From assembly GCA_015200025.1 (NCBI GenBank), contig CP054186.1, positions 3,398,643-3,462,642 on the forward strand: a DNA stretch of 64,000 nucleotides, in the 5' to 3' direction. How positions within the stretch are numbered: position 1 is the first letter of the stretch; each line of letters opens with the position of its first letter. The translations under genes and the position numbers were made by a program. This DNA is from Phycisphaeraceae bacterium (GTDB lineage: Bacteria > Planctomycetota > Phycisphaerae > Phycisphaerales > UBA1924). The notes below the pieces were generated by a model. It was not told the DNA's origin and searched no databases. It saw only the letters and a list, made by a program, of their open reading frames with translations. Positions 18,608 through 25,486 of the stretch are shown in pieces.

Positions 18608-19192
18608 ATGCATAGTGCAGTTCTGGACGGTGAATCGTCGACCTTGTGTGTGCCGCTGTCGGGGGCGTACTTCGCGGGTGAGGGTGGGGGTCATGAGTAC
18701 GCACCGATGAGCGTGTCGGGGTGCGATGAGGAAGAGACGCTGGAGGCGTTGGCGCTAGCCATCGAGCAGGCCGGGTGTGAGGATTGGGGCGAGGGGTGCG
18801 AGGAGGCGGTGGGCCAGTTGATGGGGCAAGCGTGTGGGTGGTTGTGCATCCCGATCACCCAGTGCAGCAGTTGGCTGCCGACCGGGAACGGGGCGTGGAA
18901 CCCCGACCCTTGGCGATTTGACCGTTCGGTCCCACTGACCGGAGGTGGCGTGCAGTGCCATTACAAGCGGTTGGTGAAGCGGCAAGTAAAGCGATTCTGC
19001 ACCAGCGTGAACATTTTCTGCCGAGTTTCGCACTGGGACGAGACCAGTAATGAGTGGTTCGAGCAGGAGGACTACTGCGACGAGCCGCTGCTGCAAGCAT
19101 GTCCTCCGATACCGACGTGCCTCCAGGGGGTTCCCGCGTCGCCTCGGCCGCAAGACATTCCGCCCAAAGTCGGTGGTTTGCCCGTGGAATAG
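18608..19192 (+). CDS. A2: truncated Cys-rich paralogue of A1 lacking signal peptide
   Basis: 194 residues starting at ATG 18608, one base after the B1 stop (TGAcATG), so translation may be coupled. It corresponds only to the C-half of A1. After ~14 unrelated residues the shared block begins (VPLSGAYFAGEGGGHEY), followed by a diverged tail keeping most Cys positions and the motifs GVQC, QEDYCDE and SPRPQD. It has 13 Cys but no signal peptide or transmembrane segment, which is odd for a probable disulphide protein. It may be a gene fragment left by tandem duplication, or be exported by another route. Function unknown. Confidence 0.55.
   Translation: MHSAVLDGESSTLCVPLSGAYFAGEGGGHEYAPMSVSGCDEEETLEALALAIEQAGCEDWGEGCEEAVGQLMGQACGWLCIPITQCSSWLPTGNGAWNPDPWRFDRSVPLTGGGVQCHYKRLVKRQVKRFCTSVNIFCRVSHWDETSNEWFEQEDYCDEPLLQACPPIPTCLQGVPASPRPQDIPPKVGGLPVE
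18650..18847 (+). repeat. 198-bp duplicated patch, copy 2 (in A2)
   Basis: Near-identical partner of 17293-17490, in the same orientation, 1357 bp away. Confidence 0.9.
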
Positions 19193-19243
19193 GCCGGCCA
19201 CGAGTCCGCCCGAACCGGCGGATTGAGAGAAGCAACGCCGGAG

Positions 19244-19252
19244 TTATCCACA
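19244..19252 (+). other. Consensus DnaA box TTATCCACA
   Basis: Exact match to the R1-type 9-mer in the A2-B2 spacer. It is single, not clustered, and not near dnaA or dnaN, so its meaning is unclear. Confidence 0.3.
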
Positions 19253-19360
19253 ATGACGACACGGCCTCAGTCGGCCGGTTGAGGCTGTGTCGGCCGTCTG
19301 ATAACGTACAATTGCGACGTACGTTTGTGCTCTGTTCACGTCGATGTCCAGTTCTCGTCC

Positions 19361-19393
19361 AGTGCTGATGCAATTTGCCATTGCATCAGCACT
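19361..19393. repeat. 13-bp perfect inverted repeat, 7-nt loop
   Basis: AGTGCTGATGCAA, loop TTTGCCA, TTGCATCAGCACT. There is no immediate T-run (TTATTTT starts about 8 nt after the stem on the plus strand), so it could be a weak terminator, a protein-binding site or a remnant of a mobile element. Confidence 0.75.
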
Positions 19394-19607
19394 CGGTCGA
19401 GTTATTTTCGGATCGGTGGACCTCATTGAAAGGAGGCCGCCAGACGGTGATTCTTTGGATGTAAGGGCGTGCGGGACGGTCGCCCGCTGGGTACGAGTGG
19501 CCGGAGGCGAACGGGGCCGGTTGGACCCGTCGGCGACATCAAGGTCGATGTCGCGGGTGGCGGTGACAAGGGAAGGACGAGAGAGCACATGGGAACCGAG
19601 GGTTGAC

Positions 19608-20306
19608 ATGGATCAACGACCTCGGGTGGGCGGGTTCGTCGGGAAAGAAACGGGTCCATCGGGGCGAGGTTTCGTGTGGGTGGGTGTTCTTAAGGCCAAG
19701 ATCCCGGTCGGGCTGATCGGGGCGTTCGCGGCCGCCGGGTTTGGGTTGACCGTGGCGCAGGCGTGGTTCGCGTCGGTGGCGACGCCGAACCTACCCAGGA
19801 TGAAATGGGCGTTTGAATCGGACGACGGGCGGTGCCGCCGTGGGTACACCGAGCACCCGTGGACACCGCTGTACAACCCGTTGATGCAGGAGAAGCCCAA
19901 GCCGGGGGCGGTGTATCAGGGGATGGATTGGTTCGGGCGGCGTGTTGTGTACGCCGATGTGTACGGATGGCCGTACCCCGCCATGGCCACTCTGTTTGTT
20001 TATGACACTCGGCAGGTGTCTCGGGTGAGGGTTCATGCCGGGTTGGCGTTGCCGTGGACCCGAGATGACAACGGGACCATGGAGCACATCCCGCGTGCGT
20101 TGCCGATCGTCCCGATCTGGGGGTTCTGGTCGAACGCCGGGATGTATGCGGCGGCGTCGCTGGTGGGGGTGATCGGGTTCCGGCGGGTCAACGAGGTCCG
20201 GCGTCGAGGATCGGGCCTGTGCGTTGGGTGTGGGTATCCGCTGGGGTCGACGATGGCGTCGTGCCCGGAGTGTGGCGTCGGGTTCAAGGCCGAGGTTCCG
20301 GTGTAG
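19608..20306 (+). CDS. B2: two-span membrane protein with C-terminal zinc ribbon
   Basis: 232 residues from ATG 19608, with an SD-like GAGGG 8 nt upstream; the upstream open frame to 19344 is not homologous to the paralogues. Transmembrane helix 1 (IPVGLIGAFAAAGFGLTVAQAW), an extracytoplasmic domain with SDDGRCRRGYTEHP, DWFGRRVVYADVYGWPYP, GLALPWTRDDNG and IPRALPIVPIWGFW, helix 2 (AGMYAAASLVGVIGF), then a zinc ribbon CVGCGYPLG...CPECGVGF. It is the intact member closest to B3 and gives the reference for reading through the B3 stop codon. Function unknown; zinc ribbons of this CPECG type are common in small planctomycete membrane proteins. Confidence 0.72.
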   Translation: MDQRPRVGGFVGKETGPSGRGFVWVGVLKAKIPVGLIGAFAAAGFGLTVAQAWFASVATPNLPRMKWAFESDDGRCRRGYTEHPWTPLYNPLMQEKPKPGAVYQGMDWFGRRVVYADVYGWPYPAMATLFVYDTRQVSRVRVHAGLALPWTRDDNGTMEHIPRALPIVPIWGFWSNAGMYAAASLVGVIGFRRVNEVRRRGSGLCVGCGYPLGSTMASCPECGVGFKAEVPV

Positions 20307-20348
20307 GGTTGGCGCGGTCGTCAACGTGTCATTCATGAGGGATGAGCG

Positions 20349-21098
20349 ATGAGGATGAAACTGAGCGAGACGGACTGGGCTCGGGTTCTCAAGAAGCCGC
20401 GAACGCTGAGGCCGGTTTGGCTATGCCTGGGGCTCGGCATGGTCGCGACCTTTGTGCAGGCGTGGACGCAGGCGGCGTTCTTTCCGAGGTAGATCGAGAC
20501 GAGGTACACGGCCGAATCGACGGACGGCCGGTGCCGCTCGTACACCACGGTGCTCCCGTTCCGCAACACCCATATCCCGACCGTCGAGTCGTTCGCGCGT
20601 ACTTCGGTCGAACCGGTGCGGTGGTTCGCCACGCCCAGGTACGCGGAGTTTTCGGGCTGGCCCTTTGAGTCGATGGCGGCGTTCTACGAGATCGGGGTGG
20701 TGCGGACGCCGCAGGACCGCGAGCACGTTTCGATCGGGATCGCGTTGCCGTGGACACGGGACCACAACGGGAGCCATATCGAGATGCCGCGGGTTCTGCC
20801 GGTCATGCCGATGCTGGGGTTCTGGCAGAACGCGCCGGTGTATGCGTTGGGGATCGGTGCGGTGTGGGCCGGGCTTGTCGTGGTCCGTCGTGTGAGATTC
20901 GGTCGGGCCAGCCGGTGCGGGGCGTGCGGGTACGAGGTCATGCCCGCGATGCGGGTCTGCCCGGAGTGCGGCTGGGAGTTGCAGTCACCTCGGACTGCTC
21001 ACGGCCCGCCGGCTCCTCGGGCCGATGGCTCTTTGGTGGGCTCGCCGGCCACTTCCCGTGAACGCGGCGAGCACGATCCGGCACTGATAGGCGTGTGA
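20349..21098 (+). pseudogene. B3: zinc-ribbon membrane protein interrupted by an in-frame TAG
   Basis: A single frame of 250 codons runs from ATG 20349 to the stop at 21098, broken only by TAG at 20490-20492. Before it lie 47 codons with transmembrane helix 1 (VWLCLGLGMVATFVQAW). After it, homology to B2 continues without frame change: ESTDGRCRSYTT, RYAEFSGWPFESMAAF, GIALPWTRDHNG, MPRVLPVMPMLGFW, helix 2 and the zinc ribbon CGACGYEVM...CPECGWEL. A nonsense mutation in a recent duplicate is the simplest reading. Readthrough, or re-initiation at GTG 20550 to make a protein lacking helix 1, are alternatives. Confidence 0.75.
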
Positions 21099-21198
21099 TC
21101 GGGTTCCGGAATGGGTCTGGATGACGTGGCGTGGGTGGGGGGCTATCATCGTGGCCCGGGAGGGTGTCCCGGGTGGTTATTCGATAGGGAGTTCCGGC

Positions 21199-21549
21199 GT
21201 GGTTCGTCTTCGCTTTCAACGTTTGGGTCGTCACCGCAGTCCGTTCTACCGCCTGGCGGCCATCGACGGCCGGGAGCGGCGTGACGGGCCGGTGATCGAG
21301 AACCTCGGGTGGTACAACCCGCTGGAGAAGGACCCGGCGAAGCAGATGGAGCTGAAGGAAGAGCGGATCAAGCACTGGATCTCGGTGGGCGCCAAGCCCA
21401 GCGAGACGGTGGAGGATTTCCTGGCCAAGCGCGGGATCGGCGACCTCAAGGCCTGGGAGGCGCGTCGCACGCACCGCTCGAAGGTGATCGCGGCGAAGAA
21501 GGCCGCCGAGGCCGCGGCGGGCGAGGCCAAGGCCGAGAAGAAGGCCTGA
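21199..21549 (+). CDS. rpsP: 30S ribosomal protein S16
   Basis: 116 residues from GTG 21199 (MVRLRFQRLGRHRSPFYR, the canonical S16 start) with SD AGGGAG; the frame is open further upstream, but those residues are not S16. The core (residues 1-80: PFYRLAAIDGRERRDGPVIENLGWYNP, KHWISVGAKPSETV) is typical. A Lys/Ala-rich tail (AAKKAAEAAAGEAKAEKKA) extends it, as often seen in bacteria with long S16. S16 is an assembly protein of the 30S body. trmD follows after a terminator-like hairpin; rimM and rplS, often present in this operon elsewhere, are absent here. Confidence 0.96.
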   Translation: MVRLRFQRLGRHRSPFYRLAAIDGRERRDGPVIENLGWYNPLEKDPAKQMELKEERIKHWISVGAKPSETVEDFLAKRGIGDLKAWEARRTHRSKVIAAKKAAEAAAGEAKAEKKA

Positions 21550-21573
21550 GTCGGCACGAACGGATGAGCATCT

Positions 21574-21605
21574 CGGGCCCCCTCGGCGGGGCCCGCTTCG
21601 TTTTT
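21574..21605 (+). terminator. Intrinsic terminator/attenuator between rpsP and trmD
   Basis: Stem CGGGCCCC / GGGGCCCG with a 6-nt loop (21574-21595), followed by CTTCGTTTTT. It sits 25 bp after the rpsP stop and 35 bp before trmD, so it likely lowers trmD expression relative to rpsP. Confidence 0.82.
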
Positions 21606-21639
21606 GGGCGTCTGGGTGCTTTGATTCCCGGGTGACGCG

Positions 21640-22362
21640 ATGGCGATGCGGATCGACATCCTGACGACGTTCCCGGAGATGTTCGGGGTTGAATCGCCGG
21701 CGGCGTTGGGGCTGAGCATCCCCGCCCGGGCGAGGTCCCGCGGGCTGATCGAGTGGCACGCGACGAACCTGAGGGCCTTCGCCGACAACAAGCACCGCAA
21801 GACGGACGACCGCCCGTTCGGCGGCGGGCCCGGGATGGTGATGATGTGCCAGCCGGTGTGGGACGCCGTGCACGCCGTCGAGGCGATGGACCCTCGCCCG
21901 GCGACGCGGGTGCTGATGACGCCGCAGGGCGTCCCGCTGACACAGCCGCTGGTGGAGGATTTGGCGCGTCGCCCGCGGCTTTTGATCATCGCGGGTCATT
22001 ACGAGGGGATCGACGAGCGGGTGATCGAGGCGCTCTCGCCGATGGAGGTCAGCCTGGGGGATTACGTGCTCTCCGGGGGTGAGTTGGCGGCGATGGTGCT
22101 GATCGACGCGGTGGCGAGACTGATCCCCGGGGCGTTGGGCGACGACGAATCGGCGGGGAACGACAGTTTCTCGGCGGTCGGTCCCGGCGGCGAGCGTCTG
22201 CTCGATTGCCCGCATTTCACGCGACCCAAGGACTGGATGGGTCGCGGGGTGCCCGAGGTTCTGCTGAGCGGGGATCACGCGAAGGTCGCCGCGTGGCGTC
22301 TGGAGCAGATGCGGGCGCGTACGCGGTCCCGGCGGCCCGACCTGCTGGGGCCGACGCCTTAG
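21640..22362 (+). CDS. trmD: tRNA (guanine-N1)-methyltransferase TrmD
   Basis: Protein of 240 residues, normal length. The N-terminal SPOUT knot domain shows MRIDILTTFPEMF, DDRPFGGGPGMVM and the SAM-binding loops IIAGHYEGIDERV and SLGDYVLSGGELAA, and the C-terminal domain has CPHFTRPKDWMGRGVPEVLLSGDH. TrmD methylates G37 next to the anticodon using SAM and prevents +1 frameshifting. The start is ATG 21640, with ATG 21646 just after it. The TAG stop overlaps the TAA stop of the convergent aminotransferase gene by three bases (TTAG). Confidence 0.97.
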   Translation: MAMRIDILTTFPEMFGVESPAALGLSIPARARSRGLIEWHATNLRAFADNKHRKTDDRPFGGGPGMVMMCQPVWDAVHAVEAMDPRPATRVLMTPQGVPLTQPLVEDLARRPRLLIIAGHYEGIDERVIEALSPMEVSLGDYVLSGGELAAMVLIDAVARLIPGALGDDESAGNDSFSAVGPGGERLLDCPHFTRPKDWMGRGVPEVLLSGDHAKVAAWRLEQMRARTRSRRPDLLGPTP

Positions 22363-23621
22363 AGCCGAGCCTCGGCGTTGAGTTCGTGCGAGAGCGCCGC
22401 CGCGAGGTATTCGTACTGTGCCTCGGTGTTGTACGCCTGGGCGCTGACGCGGAGGAGCCGCTTGCCCAGCGTGGGCCAGACGGGCACCTGGATCCCCCAG
22501 TTCGAGATGAGCGTGTCCTGCAGGGCGTCGGCGTAGCGGGTCGGTCGGGCGGCGAGCCTCGCCCAGCGTTCGGGGTCGCGCGAGGGGCTTGGGCCGGGGA
22601 GTTCGATCGAGGCGGTGCACCCGATCAGGGATTCGGGCGCGGGGGGCTCGAAGCCCAGCGCGGCGCACAGGATCGTCCTGGCGCGGCGGGCCAGGGCCCG
22701 GTTGTGCTCGATGAGCGCGGGCCACCCGCCGGGGAGCAAGCCGCCCATGGCGTCGAGCGCGTCGGGGATGGCCATCCACGCCGACATGTCGTTCGTGCCG
22801 ACGTAATCGAATTCGGTCCAGAGGCGGGGGCGGCCGGGCTTGGGTCGCTCGGCGAAGTTGGAGAGGACGAGTGGGCGGAAGGTGTCACGCCGCGACGCGT
22901 CGATGTAGAGGAAGGCGGAGCCCTTGGGCGAGCAGACCCATTTGTGGCAGTTGGCGGTGTAGAACGTCGGCGAGAGGGACGTGAGATTGAGGCCGGGGAT
23001 GAATCCCGGGGCGTGGGCGCCGTCGACGAGGGTCATCACCCCGCGGGCGTGGAGTTCGGGGATGAGCCGATCGACGGGGAGGACCAGGCCGGTCGGGCTC
23101 GTGACGTGGCTGAGGAGGGCGACCTTGGTGCGCGGCGTGACGGCGTCGAGGACGCCTCGGACGATCTCGTCGGCCGACGCCACCGGGAACGGGACGCTCG
23201 CGTGGACGACCGAGGCGCCCACGCGGGAGGCGACCCGCCGCGCGTTGTTGAGGCAGGCCGGGTATTCGTGGTCGTTGACGAGGATCTCGTCGCCCGGTCC
23301 AAGCCCGCACTGGTGGAGGGCGGTGGCCACGCCGGTCGTGGCGTTGGCGACGGGGACCAGCCCGTGCGGGTCGGCGTGGAGGAAGCCCGCCAGGGCGTGG
23401 CGGGCGCGGTCCATCAGGGCGTCGTAGGCCTCGACGAAGAAGCGGACCGGCTCGGCCTCCATGCGGGCGCGGGTGAGGGATTGCGCGTCGAGCACGGCGC
23501 GGGGCGTGGCGCCGAAGGAGCCGTGGTTGAGGAACACCACCGAAGGGTCCAGCGTCCACCGGTCGGCGAGCCTCGAAGGTTGGGGGCGGGCGGGGTGCGT
23601 CGGGGCGGCATGGGCGTGCAT
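22359..23621 (-). CDS. PLP-dependent class V aminotransferase (isopenicillin N epimerase-like)
   Basis: Protein of 420 residues. The class V fold is seen from FLNHGSFGATPRAVL (start of the PLP domain), VANATTGVATALH (phosphate loop), LVDGAHAPGF (Asp that holds the pyridine N), and NCHKWVCSPKG, where Lys is the Schiff-base residue. The arrangement (NHGSFG, GAHAPG, CHKW) is that of isopenicillin N epimerase / ergothioneine EgtE-like lyases rather than of NifS/IscS desulfurases, which carry an active-site Cys loop not found here. The actual substrate is unknown. Convergent overlap with trmD by three bases. Confidence 0.85.
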   Translation of the reverse strand: MHAHAAPTHPARPQPSRLADRWTLDPSVVFLNHGSFGATPRAVLDAQSLTRARMEAEPVRFFVEAYDALMDRARHALAGFLHADPHGLVPVANATTGVATALHQCGLGPGDEILVNDHEYPACLNNARRVASRVGASVVHASVPFPVASADEIVRGVLDAVTPRTKVALLSHVTSPTGLVLPVDRLIPELHARGVMTLVDGAHAPGFIPGLNLTSLSPTFYTANCHKWVCSPKGSAFLYIDASRRDTFRPLVLSNFAERPKPGRPRLWTEFDYVGTNDMSAWMAIPDALDAMGGLLPGGWPALIEHNRALARRARTILCAALGFEPPAPESLIGCTASIELPGPSPSRDPERWARLAARPTRYADALQDTLISNWGIQVPVWPTLGKRLLRVSAQAYNTEAQYEYLAAALSHELNAEARL

Positions 23622-23672
23622 GGGTCGTTCCGTGTGTGACCCCTCTCCCCACGGCGGTTACAGTAGCGGCCC

Positions 23673-24665
23673 ATGCCCGACGCCTCGACAGGGACGAGCC
23701 CGGCGAAACCGGCGGTGTTCATCATCGCCGCGGCGTTGTGCCTGACGCCCTGGGTCTCGCCGCCCATCGCCCTGGCCTTGGGGGCGGCCCTGGCGCTCGC
23801 GGGCCTCGCGGCGTTCGAGAAGAAGTCCCGGGCGGTCTCGCGTCAGTTGATCCAGTGGTGCGTGGCGGCGCTGGGACTGCTGATCCCGATGGATCGGCTC
23901 GCGGGCGTGGTCGCGGAGGGGTTCGCGATTGCCGCGGGGACGATCCTGGTGACCTTCGCCCTGGGGTTCGGCGTCGGGGCGTTGCTCCGGGTCGGGCGCG
24001 AGCGGGTCATGCTGATCGCGTCGGGCACGGCGATCTGCGGCGGGTCGGCCATCGCGGCGGTCGGGGCGTCGATCGGGGCCGCCTCGGCGGACATGGCCAT
24101 CGCCACCGGGTCGATCTTTCTCCTCAACGCGGCGGCGCTCTATATCTTCCCGATGATCGGGCACGCCCTGGAGCTTACCGATGCGCAGTTCGGGGCGTGG
24201 GCCGGGGTGGCCATCCACGACGTGTCGAGCGTGACCGGGGCGGCGAGCGTGTACGTCGCTTCCGAGGGCGGGGTGCCCGGGGCGGCCCTGGCGACCGCGA
24301 CGGTCGTCAAACTCTCGCGGGTGGTCTGGATCGTCCCGATCGCGCTGGCGTGCGGGTGGTGGTGCCGGCGACGCGGCGGGGACGGGACGCCGGGGCGGGC
24401 CGGCGCCGTGCCGGTCCCGTGGCTGATCGTGCTGTTCATCGCCGCGAGCGTGGCGGCGTGGCTCGTCCCGGGCGTGGCGCGCCACGCCGACGAGATCCGG
24501 GCGGTCGCGAAGCAGGGGTTCTCGCTCGCGCTCTTCCTCATCGGGTCGGGGCTCTCGATCGGGGCGCTCCGGAAGGTCGGGTGGAGGTCGCTCGTGCTGG
24601 CGGTGGCCCTGTGGGTCGTGGTGTCCGCGGCGTCGCTGGCGGTCGTGCGGGCGACGGTGGAGTAA
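23673..24665 (+). CDS. YeiH/UPF0324 family inner-membrane protein (putative sulfate exporter)
   Basis: 330 residues, almost entirely hydrophobic with about ten predicted transmembrane helices. Characteristic UPF0324 segments are ASGTAICGGSAIAAVG and WAGVAIHDVSSVTGAA, plus VVKLSRVVWIVP and GFSLALFLIGSGLS near the C-terminus. By family it is called a putative sulfate exporter, but the biochemical role is poorly established. The SpoU methyltransferase gene starts 5 bp after its stop, and nadB follows, so it may be the first gene of a loosely related transcript. Confidence 0.9.
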   Translation: MPDASTGTSPAKPAVFIIAAALCLTPWVSPPIALALGAALALAGLAAFEKKSRAVSRQLIQWCVAALGLLIPMDRLAGVVAEGFAIAAGTILVTFALGFGVGALLRVGRERVMLIASGTAICGGSAIAAVGASIGAASADMAIATGSIFLLNAAALYIFPMIGHALELTDAQFGAWAGVAIHDVSSVTGAASVYVASEGGVPGAALATATVVKLSRVVWIVPIALACGWWCRRRGGDGTPGRAGAVPVPWLIVLFIAASVAAWLVPGVARHADEIRAVAKQGFSLALFLIGSGLSIGALRKVGWRSLVLAVALWVVVSAASLAVVRATVE

Positions 24666-24669
24666 GGCC

Positions 24670-25473
24670 GTGGTGATCGTGGCCCCGATCGAAGATCCCG
24701 ACGACCCGAGGCTCGGCCCGTTCCGGGATCTCCGCGCGGGCGTGGGGCCCGACGCGGGCCGGGGGTTCGTGGTCGAGGGTGAGATCGTCGTCCGTCAGTT
24801 GGCTGCCTCCCCGTACCCGATCCGGGCGATGCTGGTCTCGGAGGCCAAGCGAGAGTCGCTCGCCGGCGTGATCGGGGGACTCGACGAAGAGGCGATGGTC
24901 TTTGTCGCGGGGAGGGCGGTGGTGGACGCGGTGGTGGGGTTCGCGTTCCACCGCGGCGTGATGGCGTTCGCGTCGCGGACGCCGCGGGAGCCGTGGCCGG
25001 GGGTGGAGCGGGCGCCGTTGGTGCTGGCGGCGGAGACGGTGTCGAACTTCGACAACCTGGGCGGGCTGTTCCGCGTGCTCTCGGCGCTGGCGCCCGAGGG
25101 CTCGGCGATGCTCCTCGGCCCCGGGTGCGCCGACCCTCTGTACCGCAAGGTGGTGCGGGTGTCGATGGGGCACGCGCTGCGGGTCCCGGTCCACCACGCG
25201 GGGGCGTGGCCGGGGGCTCTCGACGGGCTTCGAGAGGCCGGGTTCGAGGTGGCGGCGTTGACGCCCGGCGCGGGATCGCGAGACCTTTCGGGGTGGTGCC
25301 CGCCGCCGGGCGGGCGGGTGGTGGTCGTGGTGGGGGCCGAGGGGCCCGGGCTCAGCGCGGGGGCGTTGGATCGGGCGACGGTGCGGCTGCGGGTCCCGAT
25401 GCGGGGTGGCGTGGATTCGCTGAACGTGGTGACGGCGGCGGCGATCGCGCTGCACCGCCTGGGCGGGGTGTGA
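24670..25473 (+). CDS. TrmH/SpoU family RNA 2'-O-methyltransferase
   Basis: 267 residues. An N-terminal substrate-binding domain (EGEIVVRQLAASPYPIRAMLV) is followed by a SPOUT methyltransferase domain with the three SpoU motifs: NFDNLGGLFRVL (motif 1, catalytic Arg), VVGAEGPGL (motif 2) and VPMRGGVDSLNVVTAAAIAL (motif 3). Members 2'-O-methylate tRNA or 23S rRNA with SAM; which nucleoside this one modifies cannot be assigned. The start is GTG 24670, 5 bp after the YeiH-like gene, and nadB starts 14 bp downstream. Confidence 0.92.
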   Translation: MVIVAPIEDPDDPRLGPFRDLRAGVGPDAGRGFVVEGEIVVRQLAASPYPIRAMLVSEAKRESLAGVIGGLDEEAMVFVAGRAVVDAVVGFAFHRGVMAFASRTPREPWPGVERAPLVLAAETVSNFDNLGGLFRVLSALAPEGSAMLLGPGCADPLYRKVVRVSMGHALRVPVHHAGAWPGALDGLREAGFEVAALTPGAGSRDLSGWCPPPGGRVVVVVGAEGPGLSAGALDRATVRLRVPMRGGVDSLNVVTAAAIALHRLGGV

Positions 25474-25486
25474 GCGCGGGCGTTCT

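Larger units (their letters stand above)
19193..19607. other. Low-GC spacer between A2 and B2
   Basis: 415 bp. The open frame extending upstream of B2 to 19344 has no homologous content. The spacer contains a perfect 13-bp inverted repeat (19361-19393), a consensus DnaA box (19244-19252) and no recognisable gene. Confidence 0.6.

Noticed and set aside
19244..19252. Replication origin
   Set aside because: Only one DnaA box and no dnaA, dnaN or gyrase genes nearby.
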